Below, in pieces: positions 25,135 through 32,819 of a DNA stretch of 64,000 bases. The stretch is from Amycolatopsis pithecellobii (GTDB lineage Bacteria > Actinomycetota > Actinomycetes > Mycobacteriales > Pseudonocardiaceae). The number at the start of each line of letters is the position of its first letter. Position 1 is the stretch's first letter. The notes under the pieces were generated by a model. That model was not told where the DNA came from and did no database searches. It saw only the letters and a program-made list of their open reading frames with translations. Both the position numbers and the translations under genes were made by a program. The DNA lies in NCBI RefSeq assembly GCF_009707865.1, contig NZ_WMBA01000029.1, positions 1-64,000 of the forward strand. Reading direction: 5' to 3'.

Positions 25135-27209
25135 AGGTCGTCGTACTCGGGGGCGGCCCCGCCGGGTTGTACGCCGCGATTCAGTTGCGCAAGTCCGGGC
25201 ACGAGGTGGTGGTGCTCGAACGCAACGCGCCGGACGCGACTTTCGGTTGGGGCGTGGTCTTTTCCGAGGAAACCCTCGGCTCACTCCGCGACGCCGACCC
25301 GCCGACCTACGTACGGATCCGCGACTCGTTCGCCCGATGGGCAGAAGTAGACATCAGGTTCCGTGGCAGGACCATTCGCTCTCGCGGACACGTGTTCTCC
25401 GCGATCGCACGCAAGCGGTTGCTCGCCATCTTGCAGGAACGGGCGCGGGAACTGGGTGCGTCACTGCGGTTCGAGACCGAAGTGGACGGTCCCGCCGGGG
25501 TCGAGGCCGACCTGGTGGTCGCGGCCGACGGGGCGAACAGCCGCAGCCGCGCCCAGCTCGATTTCGGGGCCCGCACGCGTCCGCAGGGCGGCAAGTACGT
25601 GTGGTTCGGTACGGATCTGGTGCTCGACGCCTTCACCTTCGCCTTCCGGGAAACCGAGCACGGGCTTTTCCAGGCACATGCCTATCCCTTCGACGGGCAC
25701 ACCAGTACCTGGATCGTCGAATGCGCAGAGGACGTGTGGCGCGCCGCTGGTCTGGACCACCTTGACGAAGCGGGCAACATCGCGTTCTGCCAGGAGCTGT
25801 TCCGGGCCGAGCTGGCTGGGCACCGGGTGCTGTCCAACCGGTCGCTCTGGCTGGATTTCCCGCTGGTGCAGTGCGATCGGTGGCACCGGGACAACGTCGT
25901 ACTGCTCGGTGACGCCGCGCACACCGCGCATTTCTCCATCGGCTCCGGCACCAAACTCGCGATCGAGGACGCGATCGAGCTGGCGACCGCGCTGGAGGGG
26001 GCGGGCGAACTCGACGTGGCGCTGACCGAGTACGAGTCGGCGCGAAGGCCCATGGTGGAACGGTTTCAGCAGGCGGCGGCCGACAGCGCCGGTTACTTCC
26101 TGCGGACCGCGCGCTACCAGCGGTTCGAGCCCGTGCAGTTCGCGTTCAACCTGCTCACCCGCAGCGGCCGGATCACGCACGCCAATCTGACGCAACGCGA
26201 TCCGCACCTGGTGCGGGCGCTCGACGCCTTCTGCCGCCTCGGTGAACCCGCGCCGCCGGGGGCGGTCGCGGCGCCGCCGATGTTCAGCCCGCTGACGGTG
26301 GGCGGCCTGCGGCTGGCTAACCGGATCGTGGTGGAAACTCCGGACGAGGCCGGTGCACCGGAAAAGGCCGCCACCGGTGCAGGTCTGGTGCTGGCCGGCC
26401 CGGTGGCGATCGACCGCGCCGCACGGGTGAGCCCGGAGACCCCCGTACTGTCCGAAGTGGACTGGACCGTGGTCGCGGCAAAGGTACGGGAGGCGGGTGC
26501 CCGGCTCGGGGTCCGGCTGACACACGCCGGCGCGCGCGGGGCGACGCAGGCTTCCTCGGAAGGCGTGGACCTGCCGTTACCGCCATCGCAGTCGTGGCCC
26601 CTGGTGGCGGCATCGCCGATTCCGTATACGCCGTTCGCGCCGGTTCCGTCCCAGCTGAACGAAGCCGAACTGGACCAGGTACGCACGGCTTTCGCCGATG
26701 CAGCAACGAAAACCGCTCTGTCCGAAGTGGACTTGCTGGAGCTGGACATGGCCGACGGCCGGTTGCTGGCGGGGTTCCTGTCCCCGCTGACCAACCGGCG
26801 CACCGACCGCTGGGGACAGGACAGGTGGGCTTATCCGCTGTCGGTACTGGACGCGGTGCGGGCGGCGTGGCCCGCGGGCAGGCCACTGTCGGTGCGGTTG
26901 ACCGTGGCCGATCGGTTCCCCGGCGGGCTGACCGAGGACGAAGGGATCCGGCTGGCCCGCGCCGTGCGGGAACACGGCGCCGATCTGGTGCACGTACGCG
27001 CCGGCCATTCGGTCGCCGACAGCCGGGCGGACTACCGGAGCGGACACCTGACTGCACTGTCCGATCGGGTCCGGACCGAAGCGGGCGTACCCACGCTGGT
27101 GAGCGGCTATCTGACCACCCCGGACGAGGTGAACACCGCCGTCGGCGCGGGTCGCGCGGACCTGTGCGTGCTGGCCCCGGTGACGCTGGAGCCGGTGATG
27201 CCGGGATGA
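25131..27209 (+). CDS. Anthraniloyl-CoA / salicylyl-CoA monooxygenase-reductase homologue
   Basis: A 692-residue two-domain flavoprotein. Residues 1-375 form a group A FAD monooxygenase (GGGPAGLYAA, GWGVVFSEETL, GDAAHTAHFSIGSGTKLA), the pattern of salicylyl-CoA 5-hydroxylase and 2-aminobenzoyl-CoA monooxygenase. From residue 384 an Old Yellow Enzyme-like domain begins (LANRIVVE), with FLSPLTNRRTDRWG conserved. Characterised 2-aminobenzoyl-CoA monooxygenase/reductases hydroxylate and then dearomatise the ring. Here the OYE domain is short and its HxxH substrate-binding pair is replaced by Asp539 and Asp542, so the reductive half may be lost. Overlaps both neighbours (GTGA, ATGA). Confidence 0.82.
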   Translation: MKVVVLGGGPAGLYAAIQLRKSGHEVVVLERNAPDATFGWGVVFSEETLGSLRDADPPTYVRIRDSFARWAEVDIRFRGRTIRSRGHVFSAIARKRLLAILQERARELGASLRFETEVDGPAGVEADLVVAADGANSRSRAQLDFGARTRPQGGKYVWFGTDLVLDAFTFAFRETEHGLFQAHAYPFDGHTSTWIVECAEDVWRAAGLDHLDEAGNIAFCQELFRAELAGHRVLSNRSLWLDFPLVQCDRWHRDNVVLLGDAAHTAHFSIGSGTKLAIEDAIELATALEGAGELDVALTEYESARRPMVERFQQAAADSAGYFLRTARYQRFEPVQFAFNLLTRSGRITHANLTQRDPHLVRALDAFCRLGEPAPPGAVAAPPMFSPLTVGGLRLANRIVVETPDEAGAPEKAATGAGLVLAGPVAIDRAARVSPETPVLSEVDWTVVAAKVREAGARLGVRLTHAGARGATQASSEGVDLPLPPSQSWPLVAASPIPYTPFAPVPSQLNEAELDQVRTAFADAATKTALSEVDLLELDMADGRLLAGFLSPLTNRRTDRWGQDRWAYPLSVLDAVRAAWPAGRPLSVRLTVADRFPGGLTEDEGIRLARAVREHGADLVHVRAGHSVADSRADYRSGHLTALSDRVRTEAGVPTLVSGYLTTPDEVNTAVGAGRADLCVLAPVTLEPVMPG

Positions 27210-27898
27210 GCGCCCGCAGGATCGTCGTCACCGGCGGCACCCGCGGTATCGGCGCGGCGATCGCGGCGCGCTTCCGGGCCGCGGGCGACGAGGTGATCGC
27301 GATCGGGCACGCGGAATGCGACGTGACGGACGAAGCCGCCGTGGCCGCGTTCTTCGACCGGACCGGGCCGGTGGACGTGCTGGTCAACAACGCCGGTGTC
27401 GCCAGCAGTGCACCACTGGCGAAAACGACGGTGCAGCAGTGGCAGAAAGCCATGGCTGTCAACGCATTCGGCGCGTTCCTGTGCACACGGGCGGTGCTGC
27501 CCGGGATGCTCAGCCGGGACAGCGGCCGGATCGTGACGGTGGCCTCCACCGCGGGGTTGGCCGGCACGCGGTACACCGCCGCCTACACGGCCGCCAAGCA
27601 TGCCGCGGTCGGGCTCATGCGAACCGTGGCCGCGGAGGTGGCCGGGACCGGGGTGACGGCGAACGCGGTCTGCCCCGGCTTCGTGCGCACCGATCTGACG
27701 GCGGAATCCGTGCGTACCATCGTCGCCCGAACCGGCCGCACGGCGCAGGAAGCCGAAGCCACGCTCGCCGGGATGAACCCGCTGGGGCGGCTGCTGGATC
27801 CGGCGGAGGTGGCCGCCGCGGTGGGCTATCTCGCCGACCCGGGTTCCGGCGCGGTCAACGGGCGCGCGCTCGCACTCGACGGAGGGGGAATCCCGTGA
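27206..27898 (+). CDS. SDR-family oxidoreductase
   Basis: A 230-residue classical short-chain dehydrogenase with TGGTRGIG at residues 9-16, NNAG, and the catalytic Ser and YTAAK. The C-terminus VNGRALALDGGGIP fits FabG-like 3-oxoacyl reductases or 3-hydroxyacyl-CoA dehydrogenases. Its ATG overlaps the monooxygenase stop and its own stop overlaps the RidA start, so all four genes are one translationally coupled operon. A role in reducing or oxidising the hydroxylated CoA intermediate is likely. Confidence 0.86.
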   Translation: MSARRIVVTGGTRGIGAAIAARFRAAGDEVIAIGHAECDVTDEAAVAAFFDRTGPVDVLVNNAGVASSAPLAKTTVQQWQKAMAVNAFGAFLCTRAVLPGMLSRDSGRIVTVASTAGLAGTRYTAAYTAAKHAAVGLMRTVAAEVAGTGVTANAVCPGFVRTDLTAESVRTIVARTGRTAQEAEATLAGMNPLGRLLDPAEVAAAVGYLADPGSGAVNGRALALDGGGIP

Positions 27899-28314
27899 GC
27901 CCGCACCGGGTGGTCGACTCGCCACTGCTGGCCACACCGACCGGGTTCGCGCATGCGATCGTCGCCGCCCCTGGCGCACTCGTCCACTTGGCGGGGCAGA
28001 CCGCACAGGACCGCGACGGGCAGATCGCCGGGACGACCATGGCGGAGCAGTTCGACGTGGCGGCGGGCAATGTGGTCACCGCGTTGCGGGCGGCGGGCGG
28101 CGTGCCGGAGGATCTGGTTTCGATGACGGTCTACGTGACCGACGTCGGCGCGTACCGGGCCGCGTTGCGACCGCTGGGCCGGTTGTGGCGCAAGCATTTC
28201 GGCCGACATTACCCGGCGATGGCGCTGCTCGGGGTGCGGGAGTTGTTCGACGCCACGGCCATGATCGAAATGGTCGCAGTGGCCGTGGTTCCTCGTCAGT
28301 CCGAAGTGGACTGA
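27895..28314 (+). CDS. RidA-family protein (YjgF/YER057c/UK114)
   Basis: A 139-residue RidA-type protein; authentic RidA hydrolyses enamines/imines to ketones and ammonia. The conserved catalytic arginine that normally follows YPA is Met here (YPAMALLGVRELF), so classical imine deaminase activity is doubtful, as in several RidA subfamilies. RidA-like proteins also occur in 2-aminobenzoate-CoA clusters, where an enamine intermediate is expected after dearomatisation. The 3' end overlaps the convergent GntR gene by 19 bases. Confidence 0.84.
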   Translation: MSPHRVVDSPLLATPTGFAHAIVAAPGALVHLAGQTAQDRDGQIAGTTMAEQFDVAAGNVVTALRAAGGVPEDLVSMTVYVTDVGAYRAALRPLGRLWRKHFGRHYPAMALLGVRELFDATAMIEMVAVAVVPRQSEVD

Positions 28315-29027
28315 GCGGGCTCGTCGTCGCCGGTGTACTGGTGCACCAGCGCTTTGGCCTCGTGCAGGTGGCTCAGGGTGCGCTCCCTGGCGGACGTCCC
28401 GTCGGAGCGGCGGATGGCCGCGAGGATTTCACGATGTTCCTTGACCGCCTTGCTGATCTGGCCCGGCAACCGCAGCGCGGCGCGGCGTTCCGCACCGACC
28501 AGGGACAGTACCGAACGCAACAACGCGGCCACGTCGTCGTTGCCGGCGTTCTCCGCGATGACCCGGTGGAACTCGGCGTCGGTGGCGATCACCCGCAGCA
28601 TGTCGCCGCCGGCCGCCGCCTCCTCCATTTCCGTCACGTTGGCCCGCAGCTTGGCGAGCACCGGTTCGGTGTGCTGCTGGGCGAGCCGCTCGGCGAGTGT
28701 CGGTTCGACCATCATGCGCAGGTCGAACAGCCGGTCCACCAGCTGGTCGTGCTCACGGAACCAGCTGCGCAGCTGCCTGTCCCCACTGTCACGGTCCCGC
28801 ACGTAGGTGCCCGAGCCCGGGCGGATGGAGACATATCCGATCGAGTCCAGCACCCGCAGCGCCTGGCGCAGCGAGCCGCGGCTGACGTCGAGCTGGTCGC
28901 ACAGCTTGCGTTCCGCGGGCAACCGAGACCCCGCGGGGAGCTCGCCGCTGTCGATGAGCGCACGCAGGTGATCCACGGTTGCGCTCCACACCTGCTCCTG
29001 TGCCACAGGGGAATCCTGCCTGATCAC
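28296..29027 (-). CDS. GntR-family regulator, FadR/FCD subfamily
   Basis: A 243-residue repressor-type regulator with an N-terminal winged helix (residues 10-75, RLPAERKLCDQLDVSRGSLRQAL) and a helical FCD ligand domain carrying the metal-binding residues in DAEFHRVI, VKEHREIL and LSHLHEAKAL. FCD proteins usually sense small carboxylates. It is divergent from the MFS gene at 29209, and a TGGT-N3-ACC half-palindrome typical of this family lies between them. It probably represses itself, the transporter and perhaps the whole cluster. Confidence 0.87.
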   Translation of the reverse strand: MIRQDSPVAQEQVWSATVDHLRALIDSGELPAGSRLPAERKLCDQLDVSRGSLRQALRVLDSIGYVSIRPGSGTYVRDRDSGDRQLRSWFREHDQLVDRLFDLRMMVEPTLAERLAQQHTEPVLAKLRANVTEMEEAAAGGDMLRVIATDAEFHRVIAENAGNDDVAALLRSVLSLVGAERRAALRLPGQISKAVKEHREILAAIRRSDGTSARERTLSHLHEAKALVHQYTGDDEPAQSTSD

Positions 29028-29070
29028 GGGCGGCCTGTCAGTCCGTCTGACGGCAGGACGACGGCCCCAA

Positions 29071-29083
29071 TTGGTTCTACCGA
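29071..29083. promoter_or_regulatory. Candidate GntR (FCD) operator
   Basis: TTGGTTCTACCGA carries TGGT-TCT-ACC, matching the FCD-GntR consensus TGGT-N3-ACCA at all but the last base. It lies 44 bases upstream of the GntR start and 126 upstream of the MFS start. A better copy is at 40430-40444. Confidence 0.5.
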
Positions 29084-29208
29084 TTTTCGCCGCACTCTGT
29101 TAGCGTCGCTCTGCCGAGACGACCGGCGCGCCCGACCGGCGACGCTGTGCCGTCATCACCGACAGGGGGGTCGGACAAACGGCCTCACCCGGGTTGCGAG
29201 GAGAGGTC

Positions 29209-30540
29209 ATGACCGACTTGACGTCCGCGGCGATGCGGAAGGCCACCAAACGGCTGGTCCCACTGATGGCGATCTGTTATTTCGTCGCCTATCTCGATCG
29301 CACGAATCTTTCCGTCGCCGCGCTGACCATGAACAAGGAACTCGGCTTCAACGCGACGACCTACGGTTTCGGCGCCGGCGTGCTCTTTCTGGGGTATGTG
29401 CTGCTCGACGCGCCGAGCAACCTGATCATGCACCGGGTCGGCGCCCGGCGGTGGATGGCCCGGATCATGATCGTGTGGGGAATCGTGGCCGCGGCCTGCG
29501 CGACGATCTCCGGCGAGGTCAGCTTCTTCGTGCTGCGGTTTCTGCTCGGCGTGGCCGAGGCCGGGTTCTTCCCCGGCATGATCCTCTACTTGACCTACTG
29601 GTTCCCGGCCGCGCGGCGGGCCACTGTGACCGGCCTGTTCATGGTGGCGGTGCCGTTGTCGACGGCACTGGGTGCACCGCTGGGCGGACTGCTGCTCAAA
29701 CTCGATGGGGCGGCGGGGCTGAGCGGCTGGCAGTGGTTGTACCTCGCCGAGGGCGTGCCCGCGGTCATCCTCGGGATCGCGCTGCTGTGGCTGCTGCCCG
29801 ACCGGCCGGCGAAGGCCAAGTGGCTGACCGACGAGCAGCGCACGGCGATCGAGGATGTGCTCGCCAAGGAGACGGCCGAAACCGAGAAGGGCAACCCGAT
29901 GCCGGTGCGGCGCGCGTTGCTGCACGGCAGGACGCTGGCGCTGGGCCTTGTCTACTTCGGGATCGCTTTCGGGCTCTACGGTCTCGGTTTCTGGATGCCG
30001 CAGATCATCAAGTCCAGCCTGGAAATCAAGGACAATCTGAGCGTCACGTTGCTGACCGCCGCGCCCTATGCGGTGGGTGCGGTGGCGATGGTGGTCTGGG
30101 GCCGCGCGTGTGACCGGGCGGGCAAGTCGGCCACATACACGATGCTGCCCATGGTGGTCGGCGGGGTGGCGCTGGTCGTTTCGGCGTTCCTGACGAGTGC
30201 GCCGTGGCTGGGCTACGCGGGGCTGTGTGCCTGTGCGATCGGCGTGATGGCGGCGTTCCCGGCGTTCTGGACGATGCCCTCGGCGTTCCTGGCCGGCGCC
30301 GCGGCGGCAGGGGCGATCGGGATCATCAACTCCATCGGCAACCTCTCGGGGTTCATCGGGCCGTACTGGGTGGGCTGGATGTCCAGCCTGTTCGGGTCGG
30401 CTCAGTGGGGCCTGGTCACCATCGGCCTGGTGATGACGGCGGGCGGGATGCTGGCCCGCAGCCTCGGTGACACGCCACGTGGGTACGCCTCCGAGCCGCG
30501 CGGGGTGTCGTCGACGCTGGCCACCCCTCCGCAGAGCTGA
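29209..30540 (+). CDS. MFS transporter, anion:cation symporter family
   Basis: A 443-residue, 12-helix transporter of the ACS branch, which moves organic anions such as tartrate, phthalate or 4-hydroxyphenylacetate. The family signature YFVAYLDRTNLSVAAL is in helix 1 and FLLGVAEAGFFPGMILYLTYWFP in helices 4-5. The ATG at 29209 follows GAGGAGAGG. Its place next to GntR and ahead of the ligase operon suggests it carries an aromatic acid or the pathway product; direction is not known, though ACS members are mostly importers. Confidence 0.87.
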   Translation: MTDLTSAAMRKATKRLVPLMAICYFVAYLDRTNLSVAALTMNKELGFNATTYGFGAGVLFLGYVLLDAPSNLIMHRVGARRWMARIMIVWGIVAAACATISGEVSFFVLRFLLGVAEAGFFPGMILYLTYWFPAARRATVTGLFMVAVPLSTALGAPLGGLLLKLDGAAGLSGWQWLYLAEGVPAVILGIALLWLLPDRPAKAKWLTDEQRTAIEDVLAKETAETEKGNPMPVRRALLHGRTLALGLVYFGIAFGLYGLGFWMPQIIKSSLEIKDNLSVTLLTAAPYAVGAVAMVVWGRACDRAGKSATYTMLPMVVGGVALVVSAFLTSAPWLGYAGLCACAIGVMAAFPAFWTMPSAFLAGAAAAGAIGIINSIGNLSGFIGPYWVGWMSSLFGSAQWGLVTIGLVMTAGGMLARSLGDTPRGYASEPRGVSSTLATPPQS

Positions 30541-30630
30541 CTGTCCGGCCTCTCGGTACGCGGGTGCACAAATGTGCACTCAAGCCCGATCGAACTTGCC
30601 ACTTGCTTGGTGACCCGTCCTCTCAGTAGA

Positions 30631-30644
30631 GTGACATATGTCAG
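30631..30644. promoter_or_regulatory. Palindrome upstream of the ligase/anthranilate synthase operon
   Basis: GTGACATATGTCAG contains the perfect 12-bp palindrome TGACATATGTCA. It matches the CRP-like palindrome at 1179-1192 at 12 of 14 positions. It lies 76 bases before the chosen ligase start. It may be a global-regulator site or a cluster operator. Confidence 0.5.
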
Positions 30645-30719
30645 AAAAACCATAGCTTGAGCCAGTCAATCGATCATTTTCTGGCACAACGGCTTTTCGA
30701 TTGTGCGGTGGCAATCTCC

Positions 30720-32048
30720 ATGCACACGTTCTGGAATCCGCGTACCGAGACGCTCGACCGGCCCGGTCTCGAACGGCTACAGGCGGCGAAGCTGCGTCGC
30801 GTCGTCGCCTGGGCGGCCGACCGGAGCCCGTTCTACCGGCAGCGGCTCGCCGATGCGGGCGTGACGCCGGCCGACCTGCACACGGTCGCCGACGTCACCG
30901 CCCTGCCGCTGCTGACCCGGGACGAGTGGATGGCGGCGCAGACGGCCTCCCCGCCCTACGGGACGTTGCCCGCGATCGAGGCACACCAGGCCGTCCGGGT
31001 GCACACCACGAGCGGCACCACCGGGCGGGAACCGTTGCGCGCACTCGACACCCGCAAGGACTGGGCGTGGGCGGCGGAAATGTGGTGCTACGGGTTGTGG
31101 GGCGCAGGGGTGCGCCCGGCCGACACCGCCTATGTGGCCTTCGGCTACGGCTCGTTCATCGGGTTCTGGGGACTGCACTACGGGCTGGAGAAGATCGGTG
31201 CGCTGGTGGTTCCCGGCGGCGCGCAGGACACCGCGAACCGGGTGCGCCAGATCGTCGACTTCGGCGCGACGGTGGTGGCCTCGACTCCGACCTACGCGCT
31301 ACGGCTCGCCGAAGAGGCCCGAGCACTGGGCGTCGACCTTCCTTCGTCCACTGTGGACAAGGTGATCCTGTCCGGCGAACCAGCCGGGTCGATCCCCGCC
31401 ACCAAGCAGCTCATCGAAGAGCAGTGGGGCGCACGGGCCTTCGACACCGCCGGGATGACCGAGGTGTCAACGATCTTCATGTTCGAATGCGCCTACCAGC
31501 CTGGCGGCGCGCACATCATCGAGGACCACCTGCTCGAAGAGGTGCTCGAACCGGGTGGCGACACCCCCGTCGGATACGGCGAGCTCGGTGAGCGAGTGGT
31601 GACGAGTTTCGGGCGCAGCGCGGTGCCGTTGTTGCGGTACCGCACCTCGGATCTGGTGATCAGAGAACCCGGCTCGCGGTGTGCGTGCGGCCGGATATTC
31701 GACCTCTATTCCGGAGGTGTGCGTGGGCGGGTCGACGACATGAAACTGGTCCGTGGCACCAATGTCTACCCGCGGGCGGTCGAGTCGATCGTGCGCGGAC
31801 ATCCGGAGATCAGCGAGTTCCAGCTGCGGATCAGCCGCGAGGGCACGCGTGACGAAATCACGCTCAGGGTGGAGGCCGGCCGGGCCGACGACGGCCTGCG
31901 GAAGCGGCTGCTCGACGAGCTGGCCCAGGCGCACGAGGGGCTGCGGTTCCGCGTCGAGTTCTGCGAACCGGGCGGGTTGCCGCGGTTCGAGCTCAAGGCC
32001 AGACGGCTTGTCGACGACCGGCCGGAAATGGTGCCGGCACATGTCTGA
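30720..32048 (+). CDS. PaaK-type acyl-CoA ligase, probably for anthranilate or a related aromatic acid
   Basis: A 442-residue adenylate-forming ligase of the phenylacetate-CoA ligase family. From the ATG at 30720 it begins MHTFWNPRTETLDRPGLE, the usual PaaK N-terminus; the frame is open 63 bases further, but those residues are not conserved. The P-loop is TTSGTTGREP, and later motifs are FDTAGMTEVS, YRTSDLV and GRVDDMKLVRGTNVYP. It converts an aromatic acid, ATP and CoA to the acyl-CoA. Co-operonic TrpE(G) points to anthranilate as substrate; this is inferred. Confidence 0.83.
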   Translation: MHTFWNPRTETLDRPGLERLQAAKLRRVVAWAADRSPFYRQRLADAGVTPADLHTVADVTALPLLTRDEWMAAQTASPPYGTLPAIEAHQAVRVHTTSGTTGREPLRALDTRKDWAWAAEMWCYGLWGAGVRPADTAYVAFGYGSFIGFWGLHYGLEKIGALVVPGGAQDTANRVRQIVDFGATVVASTPTYALRLAEEARALGVDLPSSTVDKVILSGEPAGSIPATKQLIEEQWGARAFDTAGMTEVSTIFMFECAYQPGGAHIIEDHLLEEVLEPGGDTPVGYGELGERVVTSFGRSAVPLLRYRTSDLVIREPGSRCACGRIFDLYSGGVRGRVDDMKLVRGTNVYPRAVESIVRGHPEISEFQLRISREGTRDEITLRVEAGRADDGLRKRLLDELAQAHEGLRFRVEFCEPGGLPRFELKARRLVDDRPEMVPAHV

Positions 32049-32250
32049 ACCAACCGATCTGCTCGGCGCGCCGCTGAATGCCGCCGAGAAGCGCATTGTC
32101 ACCGTGTACCAACAACTCAAGGACCTGCTCGGGCGGGACGACCTCGCCCCGAGCACCCAGGCCAATCTGCGCAACGCGCTGGCCGCGGTGGCCATCGCGG
32201 TCACCGATCTGGGCCTTGTGTTCGAACACCTCACCGAGCTCGAGATCTGA
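32041..32250 (+). CDS. Small conserved-looking protein, 69 aa
   Basis: A short gene whose ATG overlaps the ligase stop by eight bases. The product is a two-helix protein (KRIVTVYQQLKDLL and NLRNALAAVAIAVTDLGLVFEHL) with no cysteine or membrane segment. Its length and the coupling suggest a small subunit or chaperone for the ligase or for a neighbouring enzyme. No family recognised. Confidence 0.7.
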   Translation: MSEPTDLLGAPLNAAEKRIVTVYQQLKDLLGRDDLAPSTQANLRNALAAVAIAVTDLGLVFEHLTELEI

Positions 32251-32273
32251 ACCGGCCGGAAGGAGGTCAGCCG

Positions 32274-32819
32274 ATGGCGGACCTGACGTTCACCCTCGAC
32301 GGCGCCACCCCGGAACTGGCTGGGGACGTCTTCGTCGCACCCACCGCGGCGCTGATCGGCGCGGTGCGGATCGGACCTGGCGCGAGCATCTGGTTCGGGG
32401 CGGTGCTGCGCGCCGATCAGAACCGGATCGAAATCGGCGCCGGGACGAACATCCAGGACAACGCCGTACTGCACGCCGATCCGGCGGACTACCCGGGATA
32501 TCCGGTGCTGCTCGGCGAAGACGTCACGGTCGGGCACGGCGCGGTGCTGCACGGGTGCAGCGTCGGCTCCGGCGCGCTGATCGGGTCCGGGGCGATCGTG
32601 CTCGACGGGGCTTCCATCGGCGCCGGGGCGCTCGTGGCCGCGGGGGCATTGGTGCCGGCGGGCCGGGAGATCGAGCCGGGCGTGCTCGCCGTCGGGTCAC
32701 CGGCGAAGGTCGTGCGGGAACTCACCGAGCAGGAGCGGGCCGGTCTGGTCCGCCCGCCCCAGCTGTACCGGGCGCTGGCCGAAAGGTATCTGCGGCAAGG
32801 AAAGGCAGCGGCACGGTGA
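32274..32819 (+). CDS. Gamma-carbonic-anhydrase-family protein (PaaY-like)
   Basis: A 181-residue left-handed beta-helix protein of hexapeptide repeats. The metal-binding histidines are visible in DNAVLHAD, VTVGHGAVLHGC. In phenylacetate catabolism the related PaaY is a thioesterase that frees CoA from dead-end intermediates, which would make sense beside a CoA ligase. Carbonic anhydrase activity is the alternative. A GGAGG Shine-Dalgarno precedes the ATG at 32274, and the next gene overlaps its stop by four bases. Confidence 0.82.
   Translation: MADLTFTLDGATPELAGDVFVAPTAALIGAVRIGPGASIWFGAVLRADQNRIEIGAGTNIQDNAVLHADPADYPGYPVLLGEDVTVGHGAVLHGCSVGSGALIGSGAIVLDGASIGAGALVAAGALVPAGREIEPGVLAVGSPAKVVRELTEQERAGLVRPPQLYRALAERYLRQGKAAAR

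Noticed and set aside
30657-30719. Earlier TTG start for the ligase
   Set aside because: The 21 extra residues are not in PaaK-type ligases, and the later ATG gives the normal family start.
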